Source of the DNA: JAKFWF01 sp041745515
GTDB taxonomy: Bacteria; Pseudomonadota; Alphaproteobacteria; Rhizobiales; Hyphomicrobiaceae
Reading direction: 5' to 3'
NCBI GenBank assembly: GCA_041745515.1
Contig: JBGTIU010000128.1
Span: 1-5,593 of the forward strand
DNA: 5,593 nt
Positions 1 through 5,376 of the stretch are shown one piece after another. Numbering within the stretch: position 1 is the first letter of the stretch; each line of letters begins with the position of its first letter. The position numbers and the translations under genes are program-made. The notes under the pieces were generated by a model, which ran no database searches, had not been told where the DNA came from, and saw only the letters and a list, made by a program, of their open reading frames with translations.

Positions 1-1071
1 GCACGGATCGAGCGAGCGCTGACGACCGACAATGCGCTGGTCGAGCGTCTCGTGATGTTCTGGTCCAACCACTTCTGCGTTTCGTCGGCCAAGGGCGCAG
101 TAAGGGGCCTTGCCGGCGGCTACGAGCGCGAGGCCATCCGACCGCATGTGCTTGGCCGTTTCGCTGACATGCTGCGTGCGGTCGAACAACACCCGGCAAT
201 GTTGATTTACCTCGATAATCAGGTTTCGACCGGCCCTAACAGCCGGGCTGGCAAAAATCGGACGCGAGGCCTGAACGAGAACCTTGCACGCGAGATTCTC
301 GAGCTGCATACGCTTGGCGTCAACGGCGGTTACACACAAGAAGACGTGACAAATCTCGCTCGTCTGCTCACCGGCTGGGGCGTCGGACAAGCCAACATCG
401 AGCGGTCGGAGCCGGGCAAATTCTTCTTCGCGGCCAACCGGCATGAGCCGGGCGAATGGGCGCTCATGGGCCGGCGCTACTCCGGGGAAGGCCAGCGCAG
501 TGCTGAAAACGCGCTTGACGATCTGGCGCGGCATTCGGCGACCGCTACGCACATCGCTACAAAGCTCGTTCGGCATTTCGTTTCTGATGCCGCACCTGCT
601 CCACTGGTCACGTTGCTGGATAAAACCTTTCGCGAGACCGATGGCGATCTGGCTGCGGTCACGAAGGCGCTTGTAACCGCGCCCGAGGCCTGGGCGGTTC
701 CGGCGGTGAAAATGGTGCCGCCCTATGATTTTGCAATCGCCATGATACGCAGCCTCAAGCTCAATCCGAAAGCGGGCGAGATCATCCGGCTGGCGTCCTC
801 GCTGGGTCAACCCTTATGGCAGCCGCCTTCGCCCAAAGGCTGGCCCGATGCGGACGACGCCTGGACGGCGCCGTCCGCCATTCGCGAAAGGCTTCGGATC
901 GCCGAGCGCAGCGTTCGCGATGTCGACCGCTCCATCGATCCGCGCGTTGCCGCCAACGACCTGCTCGGCCCCGGTCTGTCCGAGACTACCCGCCAATCGA
1001 TCGAACGTGCGGAGACTCGCGAGCAGGGTCTCGAGCTGTTGATCATGGCGCCGGAATCGTTGAGGAGATAA
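1..1071 (+). CDS. DUF1800 family protein, 5' partial
   Basis: The reading frame is open from the first base, so the start lies outside the window; the visible part is 356 codons ending in TAA. Family members are usually about 450-500 residues, so roughly the first 100 are missing. Seen: the family hallmark around bases 271-378 (NENLAREILELHTLG, then GGYTQEDV and LLTGW), a preceding LVMFWSNHF block near base 49, LVRHFVSD near base 568, and the C-terminal LGQPLWQPPSPKGWPDADD block near base 805. These fit DUF1800 (PF08811), which has no established biochemical role. The DUF1501 gene follows after 5 bases, and its ribosome binding site lies in the last codons of this gene, so the two are almost certainly co-transcribed and perhaps translationally coupled. 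Such pairs recur in proteobacteria and planctomycetes and are thought to be exported. Whether this protein has a signal peptide cannot be judged here. Family call is firm; function unknown. Confidence 0.93.
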   Translation, partial: ARIERALTTDNALVERLVMFWSNHFCVSSAKGAVRGLAGGYEREAIRPHVLGRFADMLRAVEQHPAMLIYLDNQVSTGPNSRAGKNRTRGLNENLAREILELHTLGVNGGYTQEDVTNLARLLTGWGVGQANIERSEPGKFFFAANRHEPGEWALMGRRYSGEGQRSAENALDDLARHSATATHIATKLVRHFVSDAAPAPLVTLLDKTFRETDGDLAAVTKALVTAPEAWAVPAVKMVPPYDFAIAMIRSLKLNPKAGEIIRLASSLGQPLWQPPSPKGWPDADDAWTAPSAIRERLRIAERSVRDVDRSIDPRVAANDLLGPGLSETTRQSIERAETREQGLELLIMAPESLRR

Positions 1072-1076
1072 CACCG

Positions 1077-2309
1077 ATGTCGTGCCGGGAAAACGTGACA
1101 CTGAGCCGGCGACGGCTGTTGGGCGGCGGTGCCGCAAGCCTGGCCTTGTGGAGCTTGATCCCAAAAGCGGCGATCGCAAGTAGTCGCGACCCCAGGCTGT
1201 TGACCGTCGTGTTGCGCGGCGGCCTCGACGGCCTGTCGCTCATTGCCCCTGTCGGCGATCCTGATTATCAGCGAATCCGCCAGAAGCTCGCGCTGACCAA
1301 GGAAGGTGCGACTGCCGGATTGCCGCTCGACGACTTCTTCGTCCTCAACCCGTCGATGCCCTACCTGCATGGCCTCTACCAGAAGCGCGAAGCGCTGGCT
1401 GTCCATGCCGTTGCCACGCCCTATCGCGGGCGCTCGCACTTCGACGGCCAGGATGTCCTGGAGAGCGGCCTGCCGGGCGTCGGCCGGGCCGACGACGGGT
1501 GGCTCAATCGAGCTCTAAAGGGTCTCGACATTGCTGGCAGCGCCAATCCGCAAGGGCTTGCCATGGGCGGTTTGGTGCCGCTGGTGATGCGTGGGGCGGC
1601 CCCAGTCATGTCCTATATCCCTAAAGTCTACGGCATCCAGCTGCGGGACTCGACGATTGCCAGGCTGATGGACCTCTATAGTCAGACCGATCGCAGGCTC
1701 GCCAAAGCTCTCGCCGATGGGGTTGCGAGCGACAGGATCGCGACAGTGGCGACGCCATCGGCCGCTTCCGGGCAACCGGCGACGCCTCGCCCGTTTCGCG
1801 ATTTCATCGAGACCGCCGAAGTCGCCGCTAGGTTCCTGTCGGCGGCCGATGGCCCGCGCGTTGGAGTACTGAGCTACAATGGCTGGGACACGCACGCCAA
1901 CGAGGGCGTGATCCAGGGCCAACTCGCCACCCGATTGGCGGGGCTCGACGCTGCCATTAAGGCGTTTGCCGAGGGTATGGGTGCTGAGTGGAAAAACACA
2001 GTGGTAATGATCGTCACAGAGTTTGGTCGCACCGCTTACACCAACGGTACCGAGGGCACTGACCACGGCACCGCCATGGCGATGCTGGTTCTAGGTGGCG
2101 CGGTCAAGGGTGGCCGTGTGCTCGCCAAGTGGCCTGGGCTGGCCGACAGCAACCTGTACGAGAGCCGCGATCTGATGCCAACGCAGGACCTGCGTACCGT
2201 ATTCAAGGGTGTGCTGCGCGATCATCTCGGCATTCCTGCCGGCGCGCTCGGCACAATCGTGTTCCCCGAGAGTCGCGGCGCCGATCCGGTCGACGGATTG
2301 ATAGCCTGA
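1077..2309 (+). CDS. DUF1501 family protein, Tat-exported
   Basis: A 410-residue protein, a normal length for DUF1501 (PF07394), a family placed in the alkaline-phosphatase/sulfatase-like superfamily. The ATG at 1077 is preceded by GAGGAGA (1062-1068) with 8 bases of spacing. A longer in-frame start at 816 would lie inside the DUF1800 gene and is not credible. The N-terminus carries a twin-arginine signal, SRRRLLGGG at residues 10-18, then a hydrophobic stretch and an AIA cleavage site near residue 34, so export in folded form is expected. Family motifs: LRGGLDGLS at 46-54, RSHFDGQD at 119-126, GWDTHAN at 269-275, and TEFGRT (314-319) followed by GTDHG (327-331). The Asp/His residues of the last blocks resemble metal ligands of the superfamily, but substrate and activity are not known. 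It is the second gene of the DUF1800-DUF1501 pair and converges on the RlpA-like gene with a single base between stop codons. Family call is firm; enzymatic function is inference. Confidence 0.93.
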   Translation: MSCRENVTLSRRRLLGGGAASLALWSLIPKAAIASSRDPRLLTVVLRGGLDGLSLIAPVGDPDYQRIRQKLALTKEGATAGLPLDDFFVLNPSMPYLHGLYQKREALAVHAVATPYRGRSHFDGQDVLESGLPGVGRADDGWLNRALKGLDIAGSANPQGLAMGGLVPLVMRGAAPVMSYIPKVYGIQLRDSTIARLMDLYSQTDRRLAKALADGVASDRIATVATPSAASGQPATPRPFRDFIETAEVAARFLSAADGPRVGVLSYNGWDTHANEGVIQGQLATRLAGLDAAIKAFAEGMGAEWKNTVVMIVTEFGRTAYTNGTEGTDHGTAMAMLVLGGAVKGGRVLAKWPGLADSNLYESRDLMPTQDLRTVFKGVLRDHLGIPAGALGTIVFPESRGADPVDGLIA

Positions 2310-2310
2310 G

Positions 2311-2772
2311 CTACTGCACGACTTCCATGCGCACCTGCGCGAGCCCACGCGGCTTGAAGCCCAGAATTTCGGCGGCGCGATCCGAAAGGTCGACAACTCG
2401 GCCGGGTTTGAACGGCCCGCGATCGTTGATGCGGACCACCACCGACCGCCCTGATACCAGGCTCGTCACCTTGACCCGCGTGTGCATCGGTAATGTCCTG
2501 TGAGCGGCGGTTAACGCGTTCTTGTCGAACCGCTCACCGGACGAGGTCATCTGCTCCTGCCAATAGTAGGACGCGATGCCGCTCATGAGATGGCCGGGCG
2601 TCGTCCGCTCAGTCGGTGGCAATGAGCCCGTAATGAGCGCCGGACGTGTCGGCGGCGCATATTCGACGAGGATGCGCCAACCCGATGCCAACGGTCGCTG
2701 GACCTGCTGGGTCATGCCCGCAACCGGCAGGATCAGACTGGCTGCGGCGGCGATGGCAAAAGCTTTGATCAT
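2311..2772 (-). CDS. RlpA-like septal ring lytic transglycosylase family protein
   Basis: A 153-residue secreted protein. Residues 1-19 form a signal peptide (Lys3, then an Ala/Ile/Leu-rich core); there is no lipobox Cys, so unlike E. coli RlpA it is not a lipoprotein. Residues 25-60 are a Pro/Thr-rich linker. Residues 65-153 form the double-psi beta-barrel: GIASYYWQ (65-72), SSGERFD (77-83), TAAHRTLP (88-95), RINDRGPF (114-121), GRVVDLS (124-130). Glu80, His91 and Asp117 match the conserved polar residues of the active cleft in Pseudomonas RlpA, so peptidoglycan glycan-strand cleavage is plausible. There is no C-terminal SPOR domain, so septal targeting by that route is absent. The ATG is the first possible start: an in-frame TAG lies 36 bases upstream with no alternative start between. 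The ribosome binding site is weak. It is a paralogue of the next minus-strand gene (49 of 88 domain residues identical by hand count). Family firm; activity inferred. Confidence 0.9.
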   Translation of the reverse strand: MIKAFAIAAAASLILPVAGMTQQVQRPLASGWRILVEYAPPTRPALITGSLPPTERTTPGHLMSGIASYYWQEQMTSSGERFDKNALTAAHRTLPMHTRVKVTSLVSGRSVVVRINDRGPFKPGRVVDLSDRAAEILGFKPRGLAQVRMEVVQ

Positions 2773-2841
2773 AACGGCACATGTCCGGTGAGTTGTTAAC
2801 CAGACCGGCTAGCTTGATTCGGGACTTTTCAAGGCCTCCGC

Positions 2842-2877
2842 AAAAGGACGGCGGGCATCACTGACGTGATGCCCGCC
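2842..2877 (-). terminator. Rho-independent terminator after the second RlpA-like gene
   Basis: A perfect 12-bp stem, 2850-2861 with 2866-2877 (GGCGGGCATCAC / GTGATGCCCGCC), closes a 4-base loop. Read on the minus strand the stem is followed after 3 bases by TTTT (2842-2845). It lies 23 bases past the stop codon of the RlpA-like gene at 2900-3433 and before the one at 2311-2772, so the two paralogues are probably separate transcription units. On the plus strand there is no T run, which fixes the direction. Confidence 0.8.
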
Positions 2878-2899
2878 GAAATTGCAAAGCTGCTGCCGA

Positions 2900-3433
2900 T
2901 CAGCGGCCAAGCACCGTCATGCGCACCGGTACGACACCGGCACCTTTCATGTTGATCTTGCCAGCGGCGGCCGACGACAGGTCGATCACCCGGCCCGCGA
3001 TATAGGGTCCACGATCGTTGATGACGACATCGACGGACTGACCGTTGCGCGCATTGGTGACGCGCACCCTTGTGCCGAACGGCAAGGTCTTGTGCGCCGC
3101 TGTCATGGCGTTCGGGTTGAACCAGCCGCCTGAAGCGACGCGCTGCGGCTGCCAGTAATATGAAGCCATGCCGGAGCTGCCGCTGGAGCCGCCTTCATAC
3201 CTGCCGGTGTTCTTCTTGCGCCCGGCCCGCCGGATGCGCTCGTCATCTTCATTGGACCTTTCCACGCGTGCCGTGCGGGTCTGCTGGCTCTCGGCGCGCG
3301 CGGCTTCACGCTCCGCTTCGGCCCGGAAAAAGCTTGGGCCGAGAATTGCGTCTTTCCAATCGGCGCTGGCAGGGCGCGTATCGATCGCGCAGAACGTTAA
3401 CGCGGCGAGCGCGCCCAGTAGAAGATGCTTCAT
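2900..3433 (-). CDS. RlpA-like double-psi beta-barrel protein lacking the active-site Glu
   Basis: A 177-residue secreted protein. The start has a good ribosome binding site, AGGAG at 3444-3448, 10 bases before the ATG. The signal peptide is residues 1-24 (MKHLLLGALAALTF, cleavage after PASA); the Cys at 15 is not in a lipobox. Residues 37-80 are an Arg/Glu-rich, probably helical or disordered linker, then a Gly/Ser stretch (81-88). The RlpA domain is 88-176: GMASYYWQ, SGGWFNPNAM (101-110), TAAHKTLP (111-118), VINDRGPY (137-144), GRVIDLS (147-153). His114 and Asp140 are kept, but the positions of Glu80 and Asp83 in the neighbouring paralogue are Gly103 and Asn106. No SPOR domain is present. 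It may bind peptidoglycan rather than cut it, or use an altered mechanism; this is inference. SGGWF-type sequences may be a regular rhizobial RlpA subgroup. A clear terminator follows the gene, and a hairpin-rich leader precedes it. Confidence 0.9.
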   Translation of the reverse strand: MKHLLLGALAALTFCAIDTRPASADWKDAILGPSFFRAEAEREAARAESQQTRTARVERSNEDDERIRRAGRKKNTGRYEGGSSGSSGMASYYWQPQRVASGGWFNPNAMTAAHKTLPFGTRVRVTNARNGQSVDVVINDRGPYIAGRVIDLSSAAAGKINMKGAGVVPVRMTVLGR

Positions 3434-3459
3434 GATGTCAATGCTCCTATGCTTTGAAC

Positions 3460-3482
3460 TTCGGCTGTCAGTGCGAGCCGAA
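3460..3482. repeat. Short inverted repeat in the leader of the second RlpA-like gene
   Basis: TTCGGCT (3460-3466) and AGCCGAA (3476-3482) form a perfect 7-bp stem with a 9-base loop. It lies 26 bases upstream of the RlpA-like start codon and only 4 bases from the larger 15-bp hairpin. On the minus strand its far side is close to the AGGAG ribosome binding site at 3444-3448 but does not cover it. It could be part of a structured leader or chance; seven pairs alone are weak evidence. Confidence 0.4.
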
Positions 3483-3521
3483 ACAACAACGCGCCGCCTC
3501 GTGTTCCGAGGCGGCGCGTTG
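3481..3521 (-). terminator. Probable terminator of the hydrolase-SDR operon
   Basis: A perfect 15-bp stem, 3487-3501 with 3507-3521 (CAACGCGCCGCCTCG and its complement), encloses a 5-base loop. Read on the minus strand the stem runs into TTGTTT (3486-3481), an interrupted T tract. It sits 86 bases beyond the SDR stop codon, the expected place for the end of the hydrolase-SDR transcript. It also lies 53 bases upstream of the RlpA-like start, so if that gene's promoter is further upstream the hairpin would fall in its leader and could act as an attenuator. The stem itself is certain; its role is inferred. Confidence 0.65.
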
Positions 3522-3549
3522 CGAGGAGCAGGTACAGAACCGGGCGCCG

Positions 3550-3568
3550 CTGTTCCACAATGGAACAG
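3550..3568. repeat. Palindrome with parS-like half sites
   Basis: CTGTTCCA (3550-3557) and TGGAACAG (3561-3568) are perfect inverted copies separated by CAA. The half sites resemble the ParB-binding parS sequence known from many bacteria (TGTTNCACGTGNAACA), but here the arms are one base too far apart and the central CACGTG is not intact. It may be an operator for a dimeric regulator of the adjacent RlpA-like gene, a small hairpin, or a degenerate ParB site. The repeat is seen directly; no binding protein can be named. Confidence 0.45.
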
Positions 3569-3596
3569 TAAGTTGGTTAATCCGGCTTAGAGCATA

Positions 3597-3628
3597 TTCG
3601 TACAGTTTACGTCGTACCTGGGTACGAA
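3597..3628. repeat. Overlapping TCGTAC repeats at the 3' end of the SDR gene
   Basis: TTCGTAC occurs at 3597-3603, TCGTAC again at 3612-3617, and the inverted copy GTACGAA at 3622-3628. The inner pair makes a 6-bp stem with a CTGG loop (3612-3627), and the outer pair an alternative 7-bp stem with an 18-base loop. The set spans the SDR stop codon (3607-3609). No T tract follows on either strand, so it is not a standard terminator. It may be transcript 3'-end structure or chance. Confidence 0.4.
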
Positions 3629-4386
3629 CCGCCGTCGATAACGATGTTCTGACCAGTGATGAAGCCGGCGTGCGTGGAGCAAAGGAATGCGGCGGCCGCT
3701 CCGAATTCATGGGTCGTGCCGAATCGGCCGGCAGGGACCTCGCGTTTGCGCATCTCGTGCACGGCTTCGAAGGTGAGGCCCTTTGCCGCTGCCATTTTGG
3801 TGGTGGTACCACGCAGCCGGTCCGTCTCAAATGGACCCGGCAGCAGCGCGTTGATGGTGACGTTGCGCGACGACGATTTGCGGGCAAGTATGGCCACCGC
3901 GCCCGTCAACCCTGATCGCGCGCCGTTCGAAAGCTCAAGCGAGGCAATCGGAGCTTTCACCGCGAAGCTCGTGATGTTCAGTATCCGCCCGAAGCCGCGA
4001 TCCATCATGCCATACACGGTCGCGTGGATCAGCGCGATCGGTGTAATCATGTTGCCTTCGACGGCCGTTCGCCAGTCGTCGAGGGTGAAGTCCTTGAAGT
4101 CGCCAGGTGGCGGCCCGCCAGCGTTGGTGATCAGGATGTCGGGCGCCGGGCAAGCGGCCAGCAGCGCCTTGCGACCGGCCTCAGTCGTGACATCGCACGC
4201 GACCGAGCTAACGGTCGCACCGGTGGCTTTGCGGATGTCACCCGCCGTGGCTTCGAGCACATCCCTGGTGCGGGCGCAGATCGTCAATTCGACGCCTTCC
4301 GCCGCCAGCGCTTCGGCGCAGCCCCGACCGAGCCCTTTGGAGGCGGCGCAGACGATAGCCTTGCGGCCCCTAAGTCCCAGATCCAT
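3607..4386 (-). CDS. Atypical SDR family protein (3-oxoacyl-ACP reductase-like), catalytic Tyr/Lys replaced
   Basis: A 259-residue Rossmann-fold protein of normal classical-SDR length. The cofactor region is CAASKGLGRG at residues 13-22, where classical members begin TG. Further landmarks are CDVT (64-67), TNAG (87-90), the tetrad Asn at 112 (EGNMI), NITS with Ser140, the LLPGPFETDRL segment (181-191) and a C-terminal VIDGGSY (249-255). The expected YxxxK is SNGAR at 153-157, so Tyr becomes Ser153 and Lys becomes Arg157. This fits the BKR-like subgroup known to lack perfect NAD-binding and tetrad motifs (represented by Aeropyrum APE0912), rather than a random lesion. Reductase activity is therefore uncertain. 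The start is 3 bases after the stop of the upstream alpha/beta hydrolase gene, with GAGGA inside the hydrolase 3' end as ribosome binding site, indicating a coupled operon. Fold and subgroup are confident; substrate unknown. Confidence 0.92.
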   Translation of the reverse strand: MDLGLRGRKAIVCAASKGLGRGCAEALAAEGVELTICARTRDVLEATAGDIRKATGATVSSVACDVTTEAGRKALLAACPAPDILITNAGGPPPGDFKDFTLDDWRTAVEGNMITPIALIHATVYGMMDRGFGRILNITSFAVKAPIASLELSNGARSGLTGAVAILARKSSSRNVTINALLPGPFETDRLRGTTTKMAAAKGLTFEAVHEMRKREVPAGRFGTTHEFGAAAAFLCSTHAGFITGQNIVIDGGSYPGTT

Positions 4387-4389
4387 GGT

Positions 4390-5244
4390 CTAATCCTCGG
4401 TTGGCTTCAAATCGAGCAGCTCAAGCAATGCGGCGTTGAACCTATCCGGCTGCTCGTACATCGACCAGTGCCCCGCGTCCGGCACGACGCGGGTTTTCAG
4501 TTCGGGATGGTGTTGCCGCAGGACGTCGAAAACGGCTTCGACCGAGGGCTGCGCCAGCACGTCGCGCGAGCCCCAGATGGCGTTGAGCGGCACCCGCACA
4601 TCGGCGAGCCGCCGCTTGATCTCGTCGGTCAGGGCGAACTCGCGGGAGCGAAAACGGGCTTTGGCAATATTGCGTTGCTGCAGGTTTATGGCGGTGTCGT
4701 CGACGCGGGACGGGTCGGCGATCATCAAGATCTCCAGCACACGGCGATGGACATGGCGCCTTTGCGCCGGGCTCATTCGGCTATGCTCCTTGGGAAACTC
4801 TTCTAGTCGCGGATGCAACCCGAGCGCCGAGCAACCCGAAAGCGTGAAGCTCGCAAGGTGATCCCCAAGCTCGATCGCGGCGAAGGTGCCGACATGGCCG
4901 CCGAACGAGAACGTCACGAGGTGCGGTTTGCGGTTGGCCGGGATCAAGCGGCGAATGCCTTCCGCCAAAACATGCCCACAGGATTCCGGCGTTAACGGTG
5001 GCTCCGGCATGGCGCTGTCGCCGAGACCCGGCAGATCGACCGCGAAGACCTCCGCGAAAACCGCGAAAACCGCGATATTGCGAACCCAATGCGTCCAGGA
5101 CCCCGACCCACCATGAAGTAAGATTAATGGCCGTCCCGACCCCCACCGCCGCCAGACCAGGTCGCCCTTGCCGCAGGGCGTGCGGAAGACCTCTGCTGTT
5201 GCGGCGAGAGTCGAACTGGGGTCGTCAGTCTCAGGTCGGGTCAT
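4390..5244 (-). CDS. Alpha/beta fold hydrolase
   Basis: A 284-residue cytoplasmic alpha/beta hydrolase, with no signal peptide. Landmarks: oxyanion-hole loop LLHGGSGSW (42-50), VDLPGLGDS (69-77), nucleophile elbow TFSFGG (111-116) with Ser113, acid in IWGSRDVL (Asp228) and the base in DAGHWSMYEQP (His259), so the triad is complete. The elbow has Thr in place of the usual first Gly of GxSxG, tolerated in some members. Substrate cannot be told: esters, C-C bonds of ring-cleavage products, or haloalkane-like compounds are all handled by this fold. The ATG at 5244 is the first possible start, since an in-frame TGA lies 12 bases upstream of it with no alternative between; no good ribosome binding site is seen. 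It is first in an operon with the SDR gene (3-base gap) and divergent from a PaaI-type thioesterase, which suggests catabolism of an aromatic or acyl-CoA compound (inference). Confidence 0.92.
   Translation of the reverse strand: MTRPETDDPSSTLAATAEVFRTPCGKGDLVWRRWGSGRPLILLHGGSGSWTHWVRNIAVFAVFAEVFAVDLPGLGDSAMPEPPLTPESCGHVLAEGIRRLIPANRKPHLVTFSFGGHVGTFAAIELGDHLASFTLSGCSALGLHPRLEEFPKEHSRMSPAQRRHVHRRVLEILMIADPSRVDDTAINLQQRNIAKARFRSREFALTDEIKRRLADVRVPLNAIWGSRDVLAQPSVEAVFDVLRQHHPELKTRVVPDAGHWSMYEQPDRFNAALLELLDLKPTED
5053..5070. repeat. Two tandem copies of a 9-bp unit inside the hydrolase gene
   Basis: CGCGAAAAC is repeated exactly at 5053-5061 and 5062-5070 and partly again (CGCGA) after it. On the minus strand it encodes the repetitive AVFAVFAEVFAV around residues 58-69. 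The spacing from the WVRNI segment to the VDLPGLGDS segment matches what is usual for the family, so the repeat has not visibly expanded the protein. Coding microrepeat, probably without separate function. Confidence 0.6.
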
Positions 5245-5267
5245 CGGTCCATGTCGTCAGAGCAGCA

Positions 5268-5292
5268 GCGGTAGCCCGTATATGCATACCGC
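5268..5292. promoter_or_regulatory. Operator-like dyad in the divergent intergenic region
   Basis: GCGGTA (5268-5273) and TACCGC (5287-5292) are inverted copies 13 bases apart, with the 8-bp palindrome TATGCATA (5281-5288) overlapping the right arm. The dyad lies between the divergent hydrolase and thioesterase genes and overlaps the proposed -10 of the hydrolase promoter, a sensible place for a repressor or dual regulator. No regulator gene is visible in the window. Six-base arms can arise by chance. Confidence 0.3.
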
Positions 5293-5308
5293 GGCCGAGA
5301 ACTGACAA
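5277..5308 (-). promoter_or_regulatory. Weak candidate promoter for the hydrolase-SDR operon
   Basis: On the minus strand TTGTCA (5308-5303) is a 5-of-6 match to a sigma-70-type -35. A poor, AT-rich -10 region follows: GCATAT at 5285-5280 with 17-base spacing, running into TATACG at 5282-5277. It would give a leader of about 30 bases before the ATG at 5244. The region is the only AT-rich patch between the divergent genes. The match is weak and unproven. Confidence 0.25.
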
Positions 5309-5376
5309 GCCGCGACAGCGCTGACCGAGCCTTGCGTTGACGGCGGATCGGATGCGATACCCGGCGCGGACAAGCG

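Noticed and set aside
816..1076. An 87-codon upstream extension of the DUF1501 frame
   Set aside because: It overlaps the conserved C-terminus of DUF1800. The ATG at 1077 has a strong ribosome binding site and is followed at once by a Tat signal.
807..1439. A 210-codon open frame on the minus strand across the DUF1800/DUF1501 junction
   Set aside because: It lies antisense to two clearly recognised families, has no recognisable domain, and is the kind of frame high GC produces by chance.
1515..2066. A 183-codon open frame on the minus strand inside DUF1501
   Set aside because: Antisense to conserved family motifs; its sequence shows no domain or signal.
2788..2812. TTAA near the RlpA-like genes as a CtrA site
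   Set aside because: The second TTAA at the required 7-base spacing is absent at both upstream locations.
3436..3441. A perfect TTGACA on the minus strand just before the second RlpA-like start
   Set aside because: It ends 2 bases from the ATG, so any matching -10 would lie inside the coding sequence; not usable as the gene's -35.
3454..4393. Plus-strand open frames of 153 and 245 codons through the SDR gene
   Set aside because: They are shadows of the well-supported minus-strand SDR, and their products are low-complexity Arg/Ala/Ser-rich chains.
5337..5342. TTGACG as the -35 of the thioesterase promoter
   Set aside because: No acceptable -10 follows at 16-18 bases; the sequence there is GC-rich, so it was not listed as a promoter.
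5245..5376. A tRNA or small RNA gene between the hydrolase and thioesterase
   Set aside because: No cloverleaf arms, TTCRANNC-type loop or terminator could be found; only short dyads are present.
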